Shown in pieces: positions 7,477-15,810 of a stretch of 64,000 bases of DNA. Source of the stretch: Anaerolineaceae bacterium (lineage in GTDB: Bacteria > Chloroflexota > Anaerolineae > Anaerolineales > Anaerolineaceae); contig JAFGLU010000017.1 of assembly GCA_016927865.1 (NCBI GenBank), forward strand, positions 1 to 64,000. The letters run 5' to 3'. The first letter of the stretch is position 1, and every line of letters starts with the position of its first letter. Below the pieces are notes generated by a model. It had not been told where the DNA came from. It saw only the letters and a list, made by a program, of their open reading frames with translations, and searched no databases. Position numbers and translations under genes: made by a program.

Positions 7477-8787
7477 CTAGAGTTTGCCAATCATCGACCA
7501 GGGGCCGGTCCAGGTGATCTCGACGGGCAGCAACTGCCCGCGCAAATCATCCTGGCTCTCCACAAAAACCAGCTTGTTGGTGGGGGTGCGGCCCTTCCAG
7601 CGGTTCTTGACCTTTTCCTCGAACAGCACCGGGGTGCGCTGGCCCAGGTAGCGAGCGTTGATCTCGCCAATCACCTGTTCTTGCAGTTCCTCCAGCAAGC
7701 GGAAGCGGCGCATCTTCTCGGCTTCGGGCACATCATCACCCAACCGGCGGGCCGCAACGGTGCCGGGGCGGGTGGAGTAGCGCGCCAGGTGAGCCACGTC
7801 CAGGCGCAGCTCGTCCAGCAGGCGGTAGGTGTCCATGAACTGCTCGTCGGTTTCACCGGGGAAGCCCACGATGATATCGGTAGCGATGGATACGCCGGGG
7901 ATGCGCTCGCGCAGGCGCGCGACCAGCTTGCGATAATCCTCGGCGGTATAGCCGCGTTTCATGTTCGCCAGCACCTCGTCGTTCCCCGCCTGAATGGGCA
8001 CCTCGATGTGCGGCATGACCTTGGGCAGGTTGGCCACCGCATCGAACAGATCATCGGTCATGTAGTTGGGATGCGAGGTAAGGAAACGAATACGCTGCAA
8101 CCCGTCGATCTCGTTCAAGCGAATGAGCAGCCCGGACAGGTTGGGGTAGGCATCATTATCCTTGCCATAACGGTCAACGATCTGCCCCAACAGGGTGATC
8201 TCTTTGACGCCCTGGCGCACCAGCGAGCGCGCTTCCGCCAGGATATCTTCCGGCGGGCGGCTGCGCTCGATGCCACGGCGGTAGGGGATGATGCAGTAGG
8301 TGCAGGCGTGCGAGCAACCGTAGACAATCGGGATGAAGCCCGAGACCAACGAACCGCGGTCCACTTCCGGCAGAGCCAAATCGCCGTCCATGTAGGCATA
8401 GCGGGTGGCGGTCTCGTCGACCTCCATCTCGCGCACCTCGGATTGGGTCAGGAATGCCATTAGGGGGGCCGGGTCGGAAGGCGGCGAGAAGACATCCACA
8501 AAGGGGAAGCGCTTCTTGAGCACGTCGTGGCTGCGCACACCCACCAGACAGCCCATCAGGTTGATCACCAGATTTGGGTTGCGTTCCTTGAGCGGCTTGA
8601 TCGAGTTCAAGCGCCCATAGGCCTTGTTCTCGGCGGATTGGCGCACCACGCAAGTGTTCAAGACGATGACATCGGCCTCTTCGGCCTGTGAAGTTTGGGT
8701 ATAGCCGAGGTGCTCGAGCGCAGAGGACACGCGCTGCGAATCCGCAACGTTCATCTGGCAGCCCTCGGTCCAAACATGGTATTTCAT
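7477..8787 (-). CDS. miaB: tRNA-2-methylthio-N6-dimethylallyladenosine synthase
   Basis: MiaB adds a methylthio group to A37 of tRNAs that read UNN codons. It uses two iron-sulfur clusters. The N-terminal domain has cysteines C10, C46 and C80. The radical SAM motif CSHACTYC supplies C158, C162 and C165. A C-terminal TRAM domain follows. The length of 436 residues is normal. A TATAAT box ends 8 nt before the ATG, so the message is probably leaderless; the intervening CTCCTCC is not a ribosome site. It heads the run miaB-M23-SDR-AAC. Confidence 0.95.
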   Translation of the reverse strand: MKYHVWTEGCQMNVADSQRVSSALEHLGYTQTSQAEEADVIVLNTCVVRQSAENKAYGRLNSIKPLKERNPNLVINLMGCLVGVRSHDVLKKRFPFVDVFSPPSDPAPLMAFLTQSEVREMEVDETATRYAYMDGDLALPEVDRGSLVSGFIPIVYGCSHACTYCIIPYRRGIERSRPPEDILAEARSLVRQGVKEITLLGQIVDRYGKDNDAYPNLSGLLIRLNEIDGLQRIRFLTSHPNYMTDDLFDAVANLPKVMPHIEVPIQAGNDEVLANMKRGYTAEDYRKLVARLRERIPGVSIATDIIVGFPGETDEQFMDTYRLLDELRLDVAHLARYSTRPGTVAARRLGDDVPEAEKMRRFRLLEELQEQVIGEINARYLGQRTPVLFEEKVKNRWKGRTPTNKLVFVESQDDLRGQLLPVEITWTGPWSMIGKL

Positions 8788-8795
8788 AGGAGGAG

Positions 8796-8801
8796 ATTAT
8801 A
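8796..8801 (-). promoter_or_regulatory. TATAAT -10 box of miaB
   Basis: On the minus strand TATAAT lies 8 nt before the miaB ATG, which predicts a leaderless transcript for the miaB run. No clear -35 is visible. Confidence 0.65.
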
Positions 8802-8876
8802 TCAGAAAAAATATGACCCATTTTGGGTGGATTGATCCTCGGATAGCACTGCACCAAACCGTGGTCGGTTATGAAT

Positions 8877-8944
8877 GGCGGGCTTTGCCCGCCTTAAAAA
8901 AAGAAATCGGGAGTTTTTGTCGCACGAAGTGCGACAAAAACTCC
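8877..8944. repeat. Two adjacent hairpins upstream of miaB
   Basis: GGCGGGC-TTT-GCCCGCC (8877-8893) is followed by a 16-bp perfect stem, GGAGTTTTTGTCGCAC-GAA-GTGCGACAAAAACTCC (8910-8944). They lie in the region between divergent miaB and the HAD gene, so simple termination is not expected. Confidence 0.7.
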
Positions 8945-9025
8945 TTAACACCTTTTTCTTAGGCGCCCGAAGAGCGCGGTACCCTCTCCACGGTTAGCTG
9001 CCGTTCTACCGGTCCTCGCCCAGTC

Positions 9026-9089
9026 CGAATGTAGGGGGTAGTTCATGAACTGCCACTACTACCCTGCCACACAATTGCTCCTACATTCG
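9026..9089. repeat. REP-like palindromic element (GTAGGG...AGTTCATGAACT...CCTAC)
   Basis: CGAATGTAGG (9026-9035) and CCTACATTCG (9080-9089) are perfect inverted repeats that enclose a second palindrome, AGTTCATGAACT. It resembles the widespread intergenic palindrome GTAGGGGCAATTCATGAATTGCCCCTAC. It ends about 20 bases before the -10 of the HAD gene. Confidence 0.65.
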
Positions 9090-9110
9090 CCGACCACTCC
9101 CCGGGCGCGG

Positions 9111-9116
9111 TATAAT
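9111..9116 (+). promoter_or_regulatory. TATAAT -10 box of HAD gene
   Basis: TATAAT at 9111-9116 lies 8 nt before the ATG at 9125, which predicts a leaderless message. Confidence 0.65.
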
Positions 9117-9124
9117 ACTGCCCT

Positions 9125-9787
9125 ATGGAAAACCGCTATTCTGCTTTTATCTTCGACATGGACGGCACATTGGTGGATAATATGTCATTCCACTCTGATG
9201 CCTGGATCGAATACCTGACCGAGTTGGGCACAAACCCCGACCCGCGCACCTTCATGGAACTGACGGCAGGCAAAATCAACACGGAGATCTTCCGCTTGTT
9301 CCTGGGCGCGGATTTGACCGACGAACAAATCGCCTTTCACTCGGCAGAGAAAGAGGATCGCTACCGCCGCCTGTACCTGCCGCACATGCGCCCCATGCCC
9401 GGCCTGGTAGAGTTCTTACAACAGGCCCGCGCAACCGGAATGCGCCTGGGCGTGGCTACCGCCGCCAATTGGGAAAACGTGGAGTTTGTCCTGCGGGGCA
9501 TCGGGCTGCGTTTTGACTTCGATACCATTGTGACTGCCGATGATATTACCCGCGGAAAACCCGACCCCGAGATATTCCTTATCGCCGCGCAGCGCCTGGG
9601 CGTGCCTCCGGCGCGCTGCCTGGTGTTTGAAGACTCGCTCATGGGCATCGAAGCCGCCCGCCGGGCAGGGATGGATTCGGTGGCGCTGACCACCAGCATC
9701 ACGGCGCAAAAAGTCGCCGGCCTGACCGGAGTCAAACTCTCCGCCGGCGATTTCTCCGCGCTGAGCCCTGCTGCGCTGGCCGTTTGA
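9125..9787 (+). CDS. HAD-superfamily phosphatase / beta-phosphoglucomutase-like
   Basis: The 220-residue protein has the HAD motifs in order: FDMDGTL with the nucleophile and acid aspartates near the N-terminus, a helical cap, a central threonine/serine motif, a lysine in RGKPDPEIF, and FEDSLMGIEAA with the acidic metal ligands. This set is typical of beta-phosphoglucomutase or sugar-phosphate phosphatase relatives. The exact substrate cannot be read from the sequence. It is probably transcribed alone, because the next gene has its own promoter just after its stop. Confidence 0.88.
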   Translation: MENRYSAFIFDMDGTLVDNMSFHSDAWIEYLTELGTNPDPRTFMELTAGKINTEIFRLFLGADLTDEQIAFHSAEKEDRYRRLYLPHMRPMPGLVEFLQQARATGMRLGVATAANWENVEFVLRGIGLRFDFDTIVTADDITRGKPDPEIFLIAAQRLGVPPARCLVFEDSLMGIEAARRAGMDSVALTTSITAQKVAGLTGVKLSAGDFSALSPAALAV

Positions 9788-9789
9788 GG

Positions 9790-9819
9790 TTGACAAAGCC
9801 GGAGCACTCCGATTACAAT
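9790..9819 (+). promoter_or_regulatory. Promoter of the zinc-binding lipoprotein gene
   Basis: TTGACA at 9790-9795 and TACAAT at 9814-9819 are separated by 18 nt. The start point would fall near 9826, inside the palindrome described next. Confidence 0.75.
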
Positions 9820-9838
9820 ATTGAAAATAATTTTCAAT
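9820..9838. promoter_or_regulatory. Zur/Fur-type operator (perfect 19-bp palindrome)
   Basis: ATTGAAAAT-A-ATTTTCAAT is a perfect 9-1-9 palindrome that begins immediately after the -10 box and covers the predicted start point. Its 7-1-7 core matches the architecture of Fur-family operators. Because the gene encodes a zinc-type binding protein, a Zur-like repressor is the most likely ligand. That assignment is inference. Confidence 0.75.
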
Positions 9839-9859
9839 AACTATCAGGAGTGCCCTTCT

Positions 9860-10801
9860 GTGAACACGCGTCATTTCCTCACCTTGATTCTCTTCGCCGG
9901 CTTGCTGTTGAGCGGCTGTGCGCCCGTCGCGCCGGACACGGACGGATTGCAAGTGGTTGCCGTAGAGAGCTTTTTAGCCGACATCACTCAGCAAGTCGCA
10001 GGTGATCGCCTGACGGTCCAAACGCTCATTCCTGCCGGATTGGACCCGCACTCCTTTGAAGCCACTCCCAAAGACGTGGCCTTGATTGCCGACAGCCAGG
10101 TGCTCATCCTCAATGGCGGCGGGTTGGAGGAATGGCTGGACGAAATCTTACAAAACGCAGGCGGCAAACAACTGGTCATCGAGGCTGCGGCGGGCCTAGA
10201 ATCGCGCGAACCCTCGGCCAGCGAGGCGGAGCACGACGAACACGAGGAAGATACAGAGCATCCCGACCATGAAAACGATCCGCACTTCTGGCTGGACCCC
10301 CTCCTGGTCATTCACTACGTCGAAAACATTCGCGACGGGCTAATCGAAGTCGACCCCGACGGTAAAGATGCCTACACCCAAAACGCCGCTGCCTACATCC
10401 AGCGCCTGACCGATCTGGACGCCTGGATTGTTGGGCAGGTGCAGCAAATTCCTGCCGAGCGGCGTCTGCTGGTCACCAACCACGAATCCTTCGGCTACTT
10501 CGCCGACCGTTATGGCTTCCGCATCATCGGCGCGATCATCCCCAGTGTGAGCAGCGGCGCAGCGCCCTCGGCCCAACAGATGGCTGAATTGGTGGACCAC
10601 ATCCGCGCCGAAGGGGCCCCGGCCATCTTCCTGGAGACGGGCGCCAGCCCGCAGCTTGCCGAGCAGCTTGCCGCCGAAACAGGTGTCAAGGTGGTCACGG
10701 GGCTGTCCACACACTCCGTCCAGCCCGTGGATGGCAAAACGGTCGGCTACATCGAGATGATGAAGGACAACACCGAAAAGATTGTCCTGGCGTTGAAATA
10801 A
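9860..10801 (+). CDS. ZnuA-like metal ABC transporter substrate-binding lipoprotein
   Basis: This cluster A-1 binding protein would capture Zn(II) (or Mn) outside the membrane. A signal peptide ends in the lipobox LLSGC (C20). Metal-ligand histidines appear in DPHSFEATP, in NDPHFWLDP and in VTNHESFGYF. Between the first two is an acidic His-rich loop (HDEHEEDTEHPDH), typical of zinc rather than manganese proteins. I start it at the GTG at 9860 behind CAGGAG. The ORF-track ATG at 9821 overlaps the operator and would disrupt the signal peptide. No znuB/znuC permease or ATPase gene is adjacent. Confidence 0.88.
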   Translation: MNTRHFLTLILFAGLLLSGCAPVAPDTDGLQVVAVESFLADITQQVAGDRLTVQTLIPAGLDPHSFEATPKDVALIADSQVLILNGGGLEEWLDEILQNAGGKQLVIEAAAGLESREPSASEAEHDEHEEDTEHPDHENDPHFWLDPLLVIHYVENIRDGLIEVDPDGKDAYTQNAAAYIQRLTDLDAWIVGQVQQIPAERRLLVTNHESFGYFADRYGFRIIGAIIPSVSSGAAPSAQQMAELVDHIRAEGAPAIFLETGASPQLAEQLAAETGVKVVTGLSTHSVQPVDGKTVGYIEMMKDNTEKIVLALK

Positions 10802-10816
10802 ACGTAGATAGAATCT

Positions 10817-10875
10817 CCGAATTCTAGGTGTGTGCGGGTGCGAAGCACCCGCACACACCTAGAATTCGGTTTTTT
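10817..10875. terminator. Long perfect hairpin (25 bp) with T run
   Basis: A perfect 25-bp stem (10817-10841 with 10845-10869) closes a GAA loop and is followed by TTTTTT. It should end the zinc-binding protein transcript. The outer arm CCGAATT and the apex GCGGGTGC/GCACCCGC recur in other hairpins of this window. Confidence 0.85.
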
Positions 10876-10897
10876 CGCATATTACCCAATTGGCGCA

Positions 10898-10927
10898 TTG
10901 ACTCACAGGCTCATAGTGGGGGATAAT
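10898..10927 (+). promoter_or_regulatory. Promoter of GAF kinase operon (leaderless)
   Basis: TTGACT (10898-10903) and GATAAT (10922-10927) are 18 nt apart. The -10 ends 6 nt before the ATG at 10934, so the start point coincides with the start codon. Confidence 0.75.
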
Positions 10928-10933
10928 ACGCCA

Positions 10934-13159
10934 ATGCAAAGCAATCTCGAAGCCATTCTGGCCGGGCTGCACGAAAACGCCCGGCTGATTGAAACGCTGG
11001 AGGCAGGCGACACCGGCGGGCTGAACGCCGCCTTACGCCGCGTAGTGGATTCTGCCGTGGCTTGCCTGCCGGGCTCGGCGGCAGCGGTGTTTGCCTGCGG
11101 ACCAGACGGAACACTGGAACTGGCTTCACGCATTACTGCGGGAACATGGGCGGCGGCCTTCCAAACCACCGCACCGCGCGCCAACGGCCTGGGGCAAATC
11201 GCCCTGTGCGAGCGCCGTCCTGTGATTGCTTTTGAGAACCCCGAGTGCATCCTGCACCCCGCCTGGCAAGAAGCCGGCGCCAAAGCGGGCATCTGCCTGC
11301 CCCTGCTGGTGGGTGGTGAAGGCATGGGGGCGCTGTACGTTTACCTGCACGAAACGGTCACTTTCCAGCCTGCCGAGCTGGCCATCTTGGGAATCCTGGC
11401 CCAGCAGGCCGCTTCGGCGTTGTTCCAATCGCGCCAGATGTACGCGGCCTACCGCGGCCTGGCCCGCAAAGAGGACGAACTCAACCGCATGCGCCACGCC
11501 GGGCTGCTCATCTCGTCCCGCATCAGCCTGGAAGAGACCCTCCAGGTGATCCTGCAGATGGCCCTGGAGGTCACCGGCGCGCATTACGGCATTTTGCGCT
11601 TGATCGACCCCAGCGGCGAGATTCTGCATACCCGCGCCCTGGCCGGCGACCTGGTCTCTCAACCGCTGGTCGAAGCTCTGCCCATCTCGGGCAACAGCGT
11701 CACCAGTTGGGTGGCGCGCAGCCGCCAGCCGGTGTGCATTCCCGACCTGCGCCTTGAGCCGTGGAACCAGGTCTACTACCCCCTGGACGCCAATCTGGAG
11801 ATGCGCTCCGAGCTGGCCGTGCCGCTCATAGGCGCCAGCGGCCGCCTGGAAGGGGTCATCAATCTGGAGTCGCCACAGGTCAACGCCTTCAACGAAGACG
11901 ATCGCCTGCTGCTGCAATCCCTGGCCACCCAGGCTCTGGTTGCCATCCAGGAAGTGCGCCTGCTGGATGCGTTGCAGGAAGCCGCCCAACTGCTTCTGGA
12001 CCGGCCCCTACCCGAGGCGCTGAATCGCCTGGTGGAGCTGGCCTGTGAGCTGCTCAACGCCACAGCGGGCATGGCCTGGCTGCGCGAAGGCGACCACCTC
12101 AACCTGGAGGCCGCCAAAGGACCAGATCGCGGGCGGGCCATCCTGCCGCTGTACGCCAGCCTGACGGGGCAGGCCGTGCGCACCGGGAAGCCGGTGACCA
12201 GCGACGATCTGCGCGCTGATCCGCGTTTCCATTACAGCGAACTGGCCGTTGAACAGGCCTGGACCCGCGCCCTGATCGTGCCCATGATCGCCGGTGAAGG
12301 CGCCGAAGCCGTGGGCGCGCTGGGCTTGTATAGCGACGAGCGGCAGGCCGCGCCGCTGGGACAGGCCGAATGGGAGCAGAAGGTGCTCACCTGCCTGGCC
12401 CAATACGGCGCATTGGCGGTGCAAAACGCCACTCGTCAGGAGGCATTGAAGGCCAGCCGCGAACAACGCAGTGCCGCCGAGACCTTTGCCGCCATGGGCG
12501 ATATCGCCGCCAATCTGCTGCACCACCTGAACAACAAGGTTGGCGCCATCCCGGTGCGCATCCAGGGCATTCAGGACAAGTGCCGCCCCGCCCTCGAGGC
12601 CGATCCTTACCTGGCCAACAACCTGGCAGAGATCGAGCGCTCGGCCGCCGAAGCCATGGAAACCGTGCGCCTCAACCTCTCCCACCTGCAGCCCATTCAC
12701 CCCGCCCCGGTGGCCATTGCCACCTGCGTGGGCGAGGCGCTACAAAACGCCAACCTGCCTGCCAGGGTTCACATTGAGACCAGCGGCCTGGATGACCTGC
12801 CCCCCGTGATCGCCGGGCAGCGCACCCTGACCCTGGTGTTCGTCAACCTGCTCATCAATGCCGCCGAAGCCATGCCCGAGGGTGGCTTGATCCGCATCGA
12901 AGGGCGCCTGTCGGGGCAGTGGGTGGAAACGCGTGTCATCGACGACGGTCCCGGCATTCCTCCCGAACTGCACGAGCGCATCTTTGACTTCAATTTTTCG
13001 GCCCGGCCCGGAAAACCCCGCGGCAAGCTCGGTTTTGGCCTGTGGTGGGTAAAAACCCTCACCACCCGTTTAGGCGGGTCGGTGGAGGTGGAAAGCAGGC
13101 GAGCGCGCGGCGCGGCTTTCCGGCTGCGCTTTCCCCGCGCCGAAGGAGACCTTTCATGA
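10934..13159 (+). CDS. Soluble sensor histidine kinase with three GAF domains
   Basis: The 741-residue protein has no membrane segment. Three GAF-type modules follow one another (about residues 20-180, 200-360 and 365-520). Next is a dimerisation helix with the likely phospho-acceptor in LLHHLNNKVG, then a HATPase domain with NLLINAAEAM, DDGPGIPPE and GFGLWWVK. It probably senses a cytosolic ligand or redox state. The real start is the ATG at 10934, directly behind a promoter; the ORF-track start at 10832 is upstream of that promoter. Its stop overlaps the next ATG (ATGA), and the two proteins form a two-component pair. Confidence 0.9.
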   Translation: MQSNLEAILAGLHENARLIETLEAGDTGGLNAALRRVVDSAVACLPGSAAAVFACGPDGTLELASRITAGTWAAAFQTTAPRANGLGQIALCERRPVIAFENPECILHPAWQEAGAKAGICLPLLVGGEGMGALYVYLHETVTFQPAELAILGILAQQAASALFQSRQMYAAYRGLARKEDELNRMRHAGLLISSRISLEETLQVILQMALEVTGAHYGILRLIDPSGEILHTRALAGDLVSQPLVEALPISGNSVTSWVARSRQPVCIPDLRLEPWNQVYYPLDANLEMRSELAVPLIGASGRLEGVINLESPQVNAFNEDDRLLLQSLATQALVAIQEVRLLDALQEAAQLLLDRPLPEALNRLVELACELLNATAGMAWLREGDHLNLEAAKGPDRGRAILPLYASLTGQAVRTGKPVTSDDLRADPRFHYSELAVEQAWTRALIVPMIAGEGAEAVGALGLYSDERQAAPLGQAEWEQKVLTCLAQYGALAVQNATRQEALKASREQRSAAETFAAMGDIAANLLHHLNNKVGAIPVRIQGIQDKCRPALEADPYLANNLAEIERSAAEAMETVRLNLSHLQPIHPAPVAIATCVGEALQNANLPARVHIETSGLDDLPPVIAGQRTLTLVFVNLLINAAEAMPEGGLIRIEGRLSGQWVETRVIDDGPGIPPELHERIFDFNFSARPGKPRGKLGFGLWWVKTLTTRLGGSVEVESRRARGAAFRLRFPRAEGDLS

Positions 13160-14226
13160 GTAACACACCGCTGATGGCATTGGTTGTGGAAGACGACCGC
13201 TCCTGGCAAGGCATCCTCACCGAACTACTCAGCGACGCCGGGCTGCAGGTGGAAACCGCCTCCACCCTCGAGCAAGCTCTGCCCCTCATCCGCGCCCGCG
13301 CTCACCGCATCGCCGTGCTGGATCTATCCCTGGAAGGCAGCGACCCCCACAACCGCGAAGGCTTGCAAGTGCTGGAAGCCGTGCGCCGCTCTGATCCAGG
13401 CTGCGCCGCCATCCTACTTACGGGCTTTGCTACCGTGGAGTTGGCAGTCAATGTACTCACCGAGGCGGGAGCCTTCTCATGCCTGCGCAAAGAGGCCTTC
13501 TCGCGGGCGCAGTTCCGCGAGCTGGTGCAAAAAGCGCTGCGCCTGCCCCCGCCGCTCAGCCCAACCCCCAATGAACCCAGCGCCCCGACTGCCCCCGCTC
13601 CGGTAGCTCCTGCCACCGCCGGGGCACCCAGCGGCGGCACAGCCTTGATTGCCGAAGACGACGCCGGCTGGCGCTCAATCCTCACAGAACTACTCGGCGG
13701 CGCGGGATATCGCGTGCATGCCGCGGCTGGGTTTGGCGAAGCGCTGGGGCTGCTGCGCCGCGAGAAGTTCAACCTGGCCATCGTTGACCTCACCCTCACC
13801 CCCGGGCTGCCCGGCTCGCCGGAAGAATCCCAGGACGGGCGGCGGCTGCTATCCATCTCACGCACAGCGCGCATCCCCACCATCGTTCTCAGCGGCACAG
13901 CCGACCCCGACGGGGTGCAGCAAACCTTCACCGAATACGAAGTGTTCGCTTACCTGGCTAAGCAGAACTTTGACCGGCGCGCCTTTATGGAGACGGTGCA
14001 AGCGGCGCGCAGCAGCGGCCCGGCTCAGGCCGGTGAACTCAACCGCTTGACCGACCGCGAATGGGAGGTGCTGGAGCTGCTGGCACAGGGCATGACCAAC
14101 AAAGAGATTGCCTCACGGCTGGTCATCACCACCAACACGGTCAAACGCCACCTCAAGTCCATTTTCGAGAAATTGGACATCCACACCCGCGCCGCGGCAG
14201 CCGCCAAGGCCGCCCGTTTGGGCTAG
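13156..14226 (+). CDS. Double-receiver LuxR-family response regulator
   Basis: Two receiver domains (about residues 5-130 and 155-285) share the pattern EDD..W..ILTELL..AG, so they arose by internal duplication. Each keeps the acidic pair, a candidate phospho-acceptor aspartate (VLDLS and IVDLT) and a conserved lysine. A Pro/Ala/Thr-rich linker separates them. The C-terminus is a LuxR/NarL helix-turn-helix (LTDREWEVLELLAQG). It overlaps the kinase stop by 4 nt, with AAGGAG upstream, and is surely its partner. The single kinase may phosphorylate both receivers. Its DNA targets are not evident here. Confidence 0.9.
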   Translation: MSNTPLMALVVEDDRSWQGILTELLSDAGLQVETASTLEQALPLIRARAHRIAVLDLSLEGSDPHNREGLQVLEAVRRSDPGCAAILLTGFATVELAVNVLTEAGAFSCLRKEAFSRAQFRELVQKALRLPPPLSPTPNEPSAPTAPAPVAPATAGAPSGGTALIAEDDAGWRSILTELLGGAGYRVHAAAGFGEALGLLRREKFNLAIVDLTLTPGLPGSPEESQDGRRLLSISRTARIPTIVLSGTADPDGVQQTFTEYEVFAYLAKQNFDRRAFMETVQAARSSGPAQAGELNRLTDREWEVLELLAQGMTNKEIASRLVITTNTVKRHLKSIFEKLDIHTRAAAAAKAARLG

Positions 14227-14227
14227 A

Positions 14228-15718
14228 TCACGGGTCGCCCCACTGGATGGATAACGTCGGGCGAGCGTCCGCGCCGCAGCCCGTATCGCTGGAATAAAAA
14301 TACTTCCCGGTGTGTTGGGGCGCCTCGGAGCTATACAGCGCCAGGTTCGCCGGTTTGCCCTGCTCATAAGCCAGGGCAACCGCGCGGCTGACATCCCAGG
14401 TTCGTTCAATTCCCGGGCACAAATCGGTCTCAGCCACCTGCACCCAGGCGCGGCTGATATTTTCCACCGCCAACGGGGCAGTATTCCACGAGATGGTCCC
14501 CTCATTCCACGCCTCGCCCACGGTTAGCACCTGGATGAGCGAGTCATAGACCGGGTCGTTGGTCTGGTCCAACCCGGCTCCGCCAAACTGGTAGAGATTC
14601 AAGGTGGCCGAAAGGATCGCTTTGCCAGGGGGAATGGAGCCCAACGGGAAAGAAACGTAATACTTTGAATAACAAGGCCAGTGTTCCATCTGCGCTTCGT
14701 TGGAAACGTTTAAATCGCCCTCAAAACCCTGGTTGTAATTGCCCCACAGCGCCCAATCGGTGCGCCAATCAACCATATCGCCGCACAAGCCGCTGCCGCC
14801 CACGTCCGCGTCCGGCACCTCCACCCCGTTGACCCCTTCACGGATAGTCGTGGTGCGCACATTGGTCATGATGGGCGGAATGTACCCCGGCACGCCAAAG
14901 TGCAAATTGCCCCAGGTAGCCGGGATGTCGCGCTCAGCCGCCTCGGTCCACAACTTTACCGGCAGGGGCGAAGCGGAAAGGGAATCGCGGTCGTGCAAGA
15001 TCATCGCCAGCTTCCACACGGCGCCGTCGGCGGGTCTGCCGCTCAGACCCAGGCTGGAGAAGGGGATATCATACTGCGTGCTCCAACCGCGAATATTGAT
15101 ATTCTTGACCAGATCATCCCCGCGGTAAGAGGTTTTCACATCCACCTCCTGGCGCAAGCCGGAGTTGCTCACCCAGCCACTGCCGTTCCCGGTATACGCC
15201 TGAGACATTGGATCGGATGTATTTCCCGAGAACTCCACCTCCAGGCGGTAGGACTGCGCCGTAGGCGCCGATGCCCCCGCGCCGTCGCGAGACAGCAGCA
15301 GGGTGAAGGCGTCGTACTGCTCCATGTTTTGCCCGGTTTCAGCCGAGTCGTATTGCAAGTAGCGGTCAATTACCCCCACGCGCACGTACAGGTGAGTGTT
15401 GTTATAGCCCACGCGCACGTCGGCGTAGTTTTCGTTATTGGTCACCTGGCCAAACCAGACGATGGACATCTCGTGCATCTTCTCGGCGGGCACATCGGCC
15501 ACATCGGCATAGTATACATTGACGGTGCGCGAGGCAGCCAGGGGATTATAGCGGTTGGTGAGCAAGGGCAGGTACACCACCGGTTCGAGCGTGCCGTCGG
15601 CGGTCACCGGGATCAGTTCCTGGGCAGTGGCAGTTTGTGCCGGCGTCCCCTCACAAGCCATCAGCAACAGAGCAGGAATCAGTAAAGGTAACGCTAAAGT
15701 AAGCCATGTTCTTTTCAT
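14228..15718 (-). CDS. Secreted lipoprotein with CBM9/DOMON-like and DNRLRE-like regions
   Basis: A signal peptide with the lipobox LLMAC marks it as a surface lipoprotein. The first part (about residues 60-260) looks like a beta-sandwich sugar-binding domain (RVGYNNTHLYVRVGVIDRY). The last 200 residues carry the DNRLRE-type pattern (ATLNLYQFGG, VGEAWNEGTISWNTAP), which is common in cell-surface and adhesin-like proteins. I favour the ATG at 15718 (MKRTW) behind ACGAGG. The ORF-track ATG at 15745 adds nine charged residues. It is convergent with the response regulator and only 1 nt separates their stops, so no terminator fits between them. Confidence 0.8.
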   Translation of the reverse strand: MKRTWLTLALPLLIPALLLMACEGTPAQTATAQELIPVTADGTLEPVVYLPLLTNRYNPLAASRTVNVYYADVADVPAEKMHEMSIVWFGQVTNNENYADVRVGYNNTHLYVRVGVIDRYLQYDSAETGQNMEQYDAFTLLLSRDGAGASAPTAQSYRLEVEFSGNTSDPMSQAYTGNGSGWVSNSGLRQEVDVKTSYRGDDLVKNINIRGWSTQYDIPFSSLGLSGRPADGAVWKLAMILHDRDSLSASPLPVKLWTEAAERDIPATWGNLHFGVPGYIPPIMTNVRTTTIREGVNGVEVPDADVGGSGLCGDMVDWRTDWALWGNYNQGFEGDLNVSNEAQMEHWPCYSKYYVSFPLGSIPPGKAILSATLNLYQFGGAGLDQTNDPVYDSLIQVLTVGEAWNEGTISWNTAPLAVENISRAWVQVAETDLCPGIERTWDVSRAVALAYEQGKPANLALYSSEAPQHTGKYFYSSDTGCGADARPTLSIQWGDP

Positions 15719-15798
15719 GAGTTTGTTCAACCTCGTTCCCTTCATTATGCCACAACTAAATCAATTTTGATCTTAAAAATCTATCTTTCGGCCTGCGG

Positions 15799-15804
15799 TA
15801 TAAT
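15799..15804 (+). promoter_or_regulatory. TATAAT -10 box of SNase-like operon
   Basis: TATAAT at 15799-15804 lies 6 nt before a GTG (15811) and 15 nt before an ATG (15820). The spacing favours leaderless initiation at the GTG. Confidence 0.6.
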
Positions 15805-15810
15805 ATCTGT

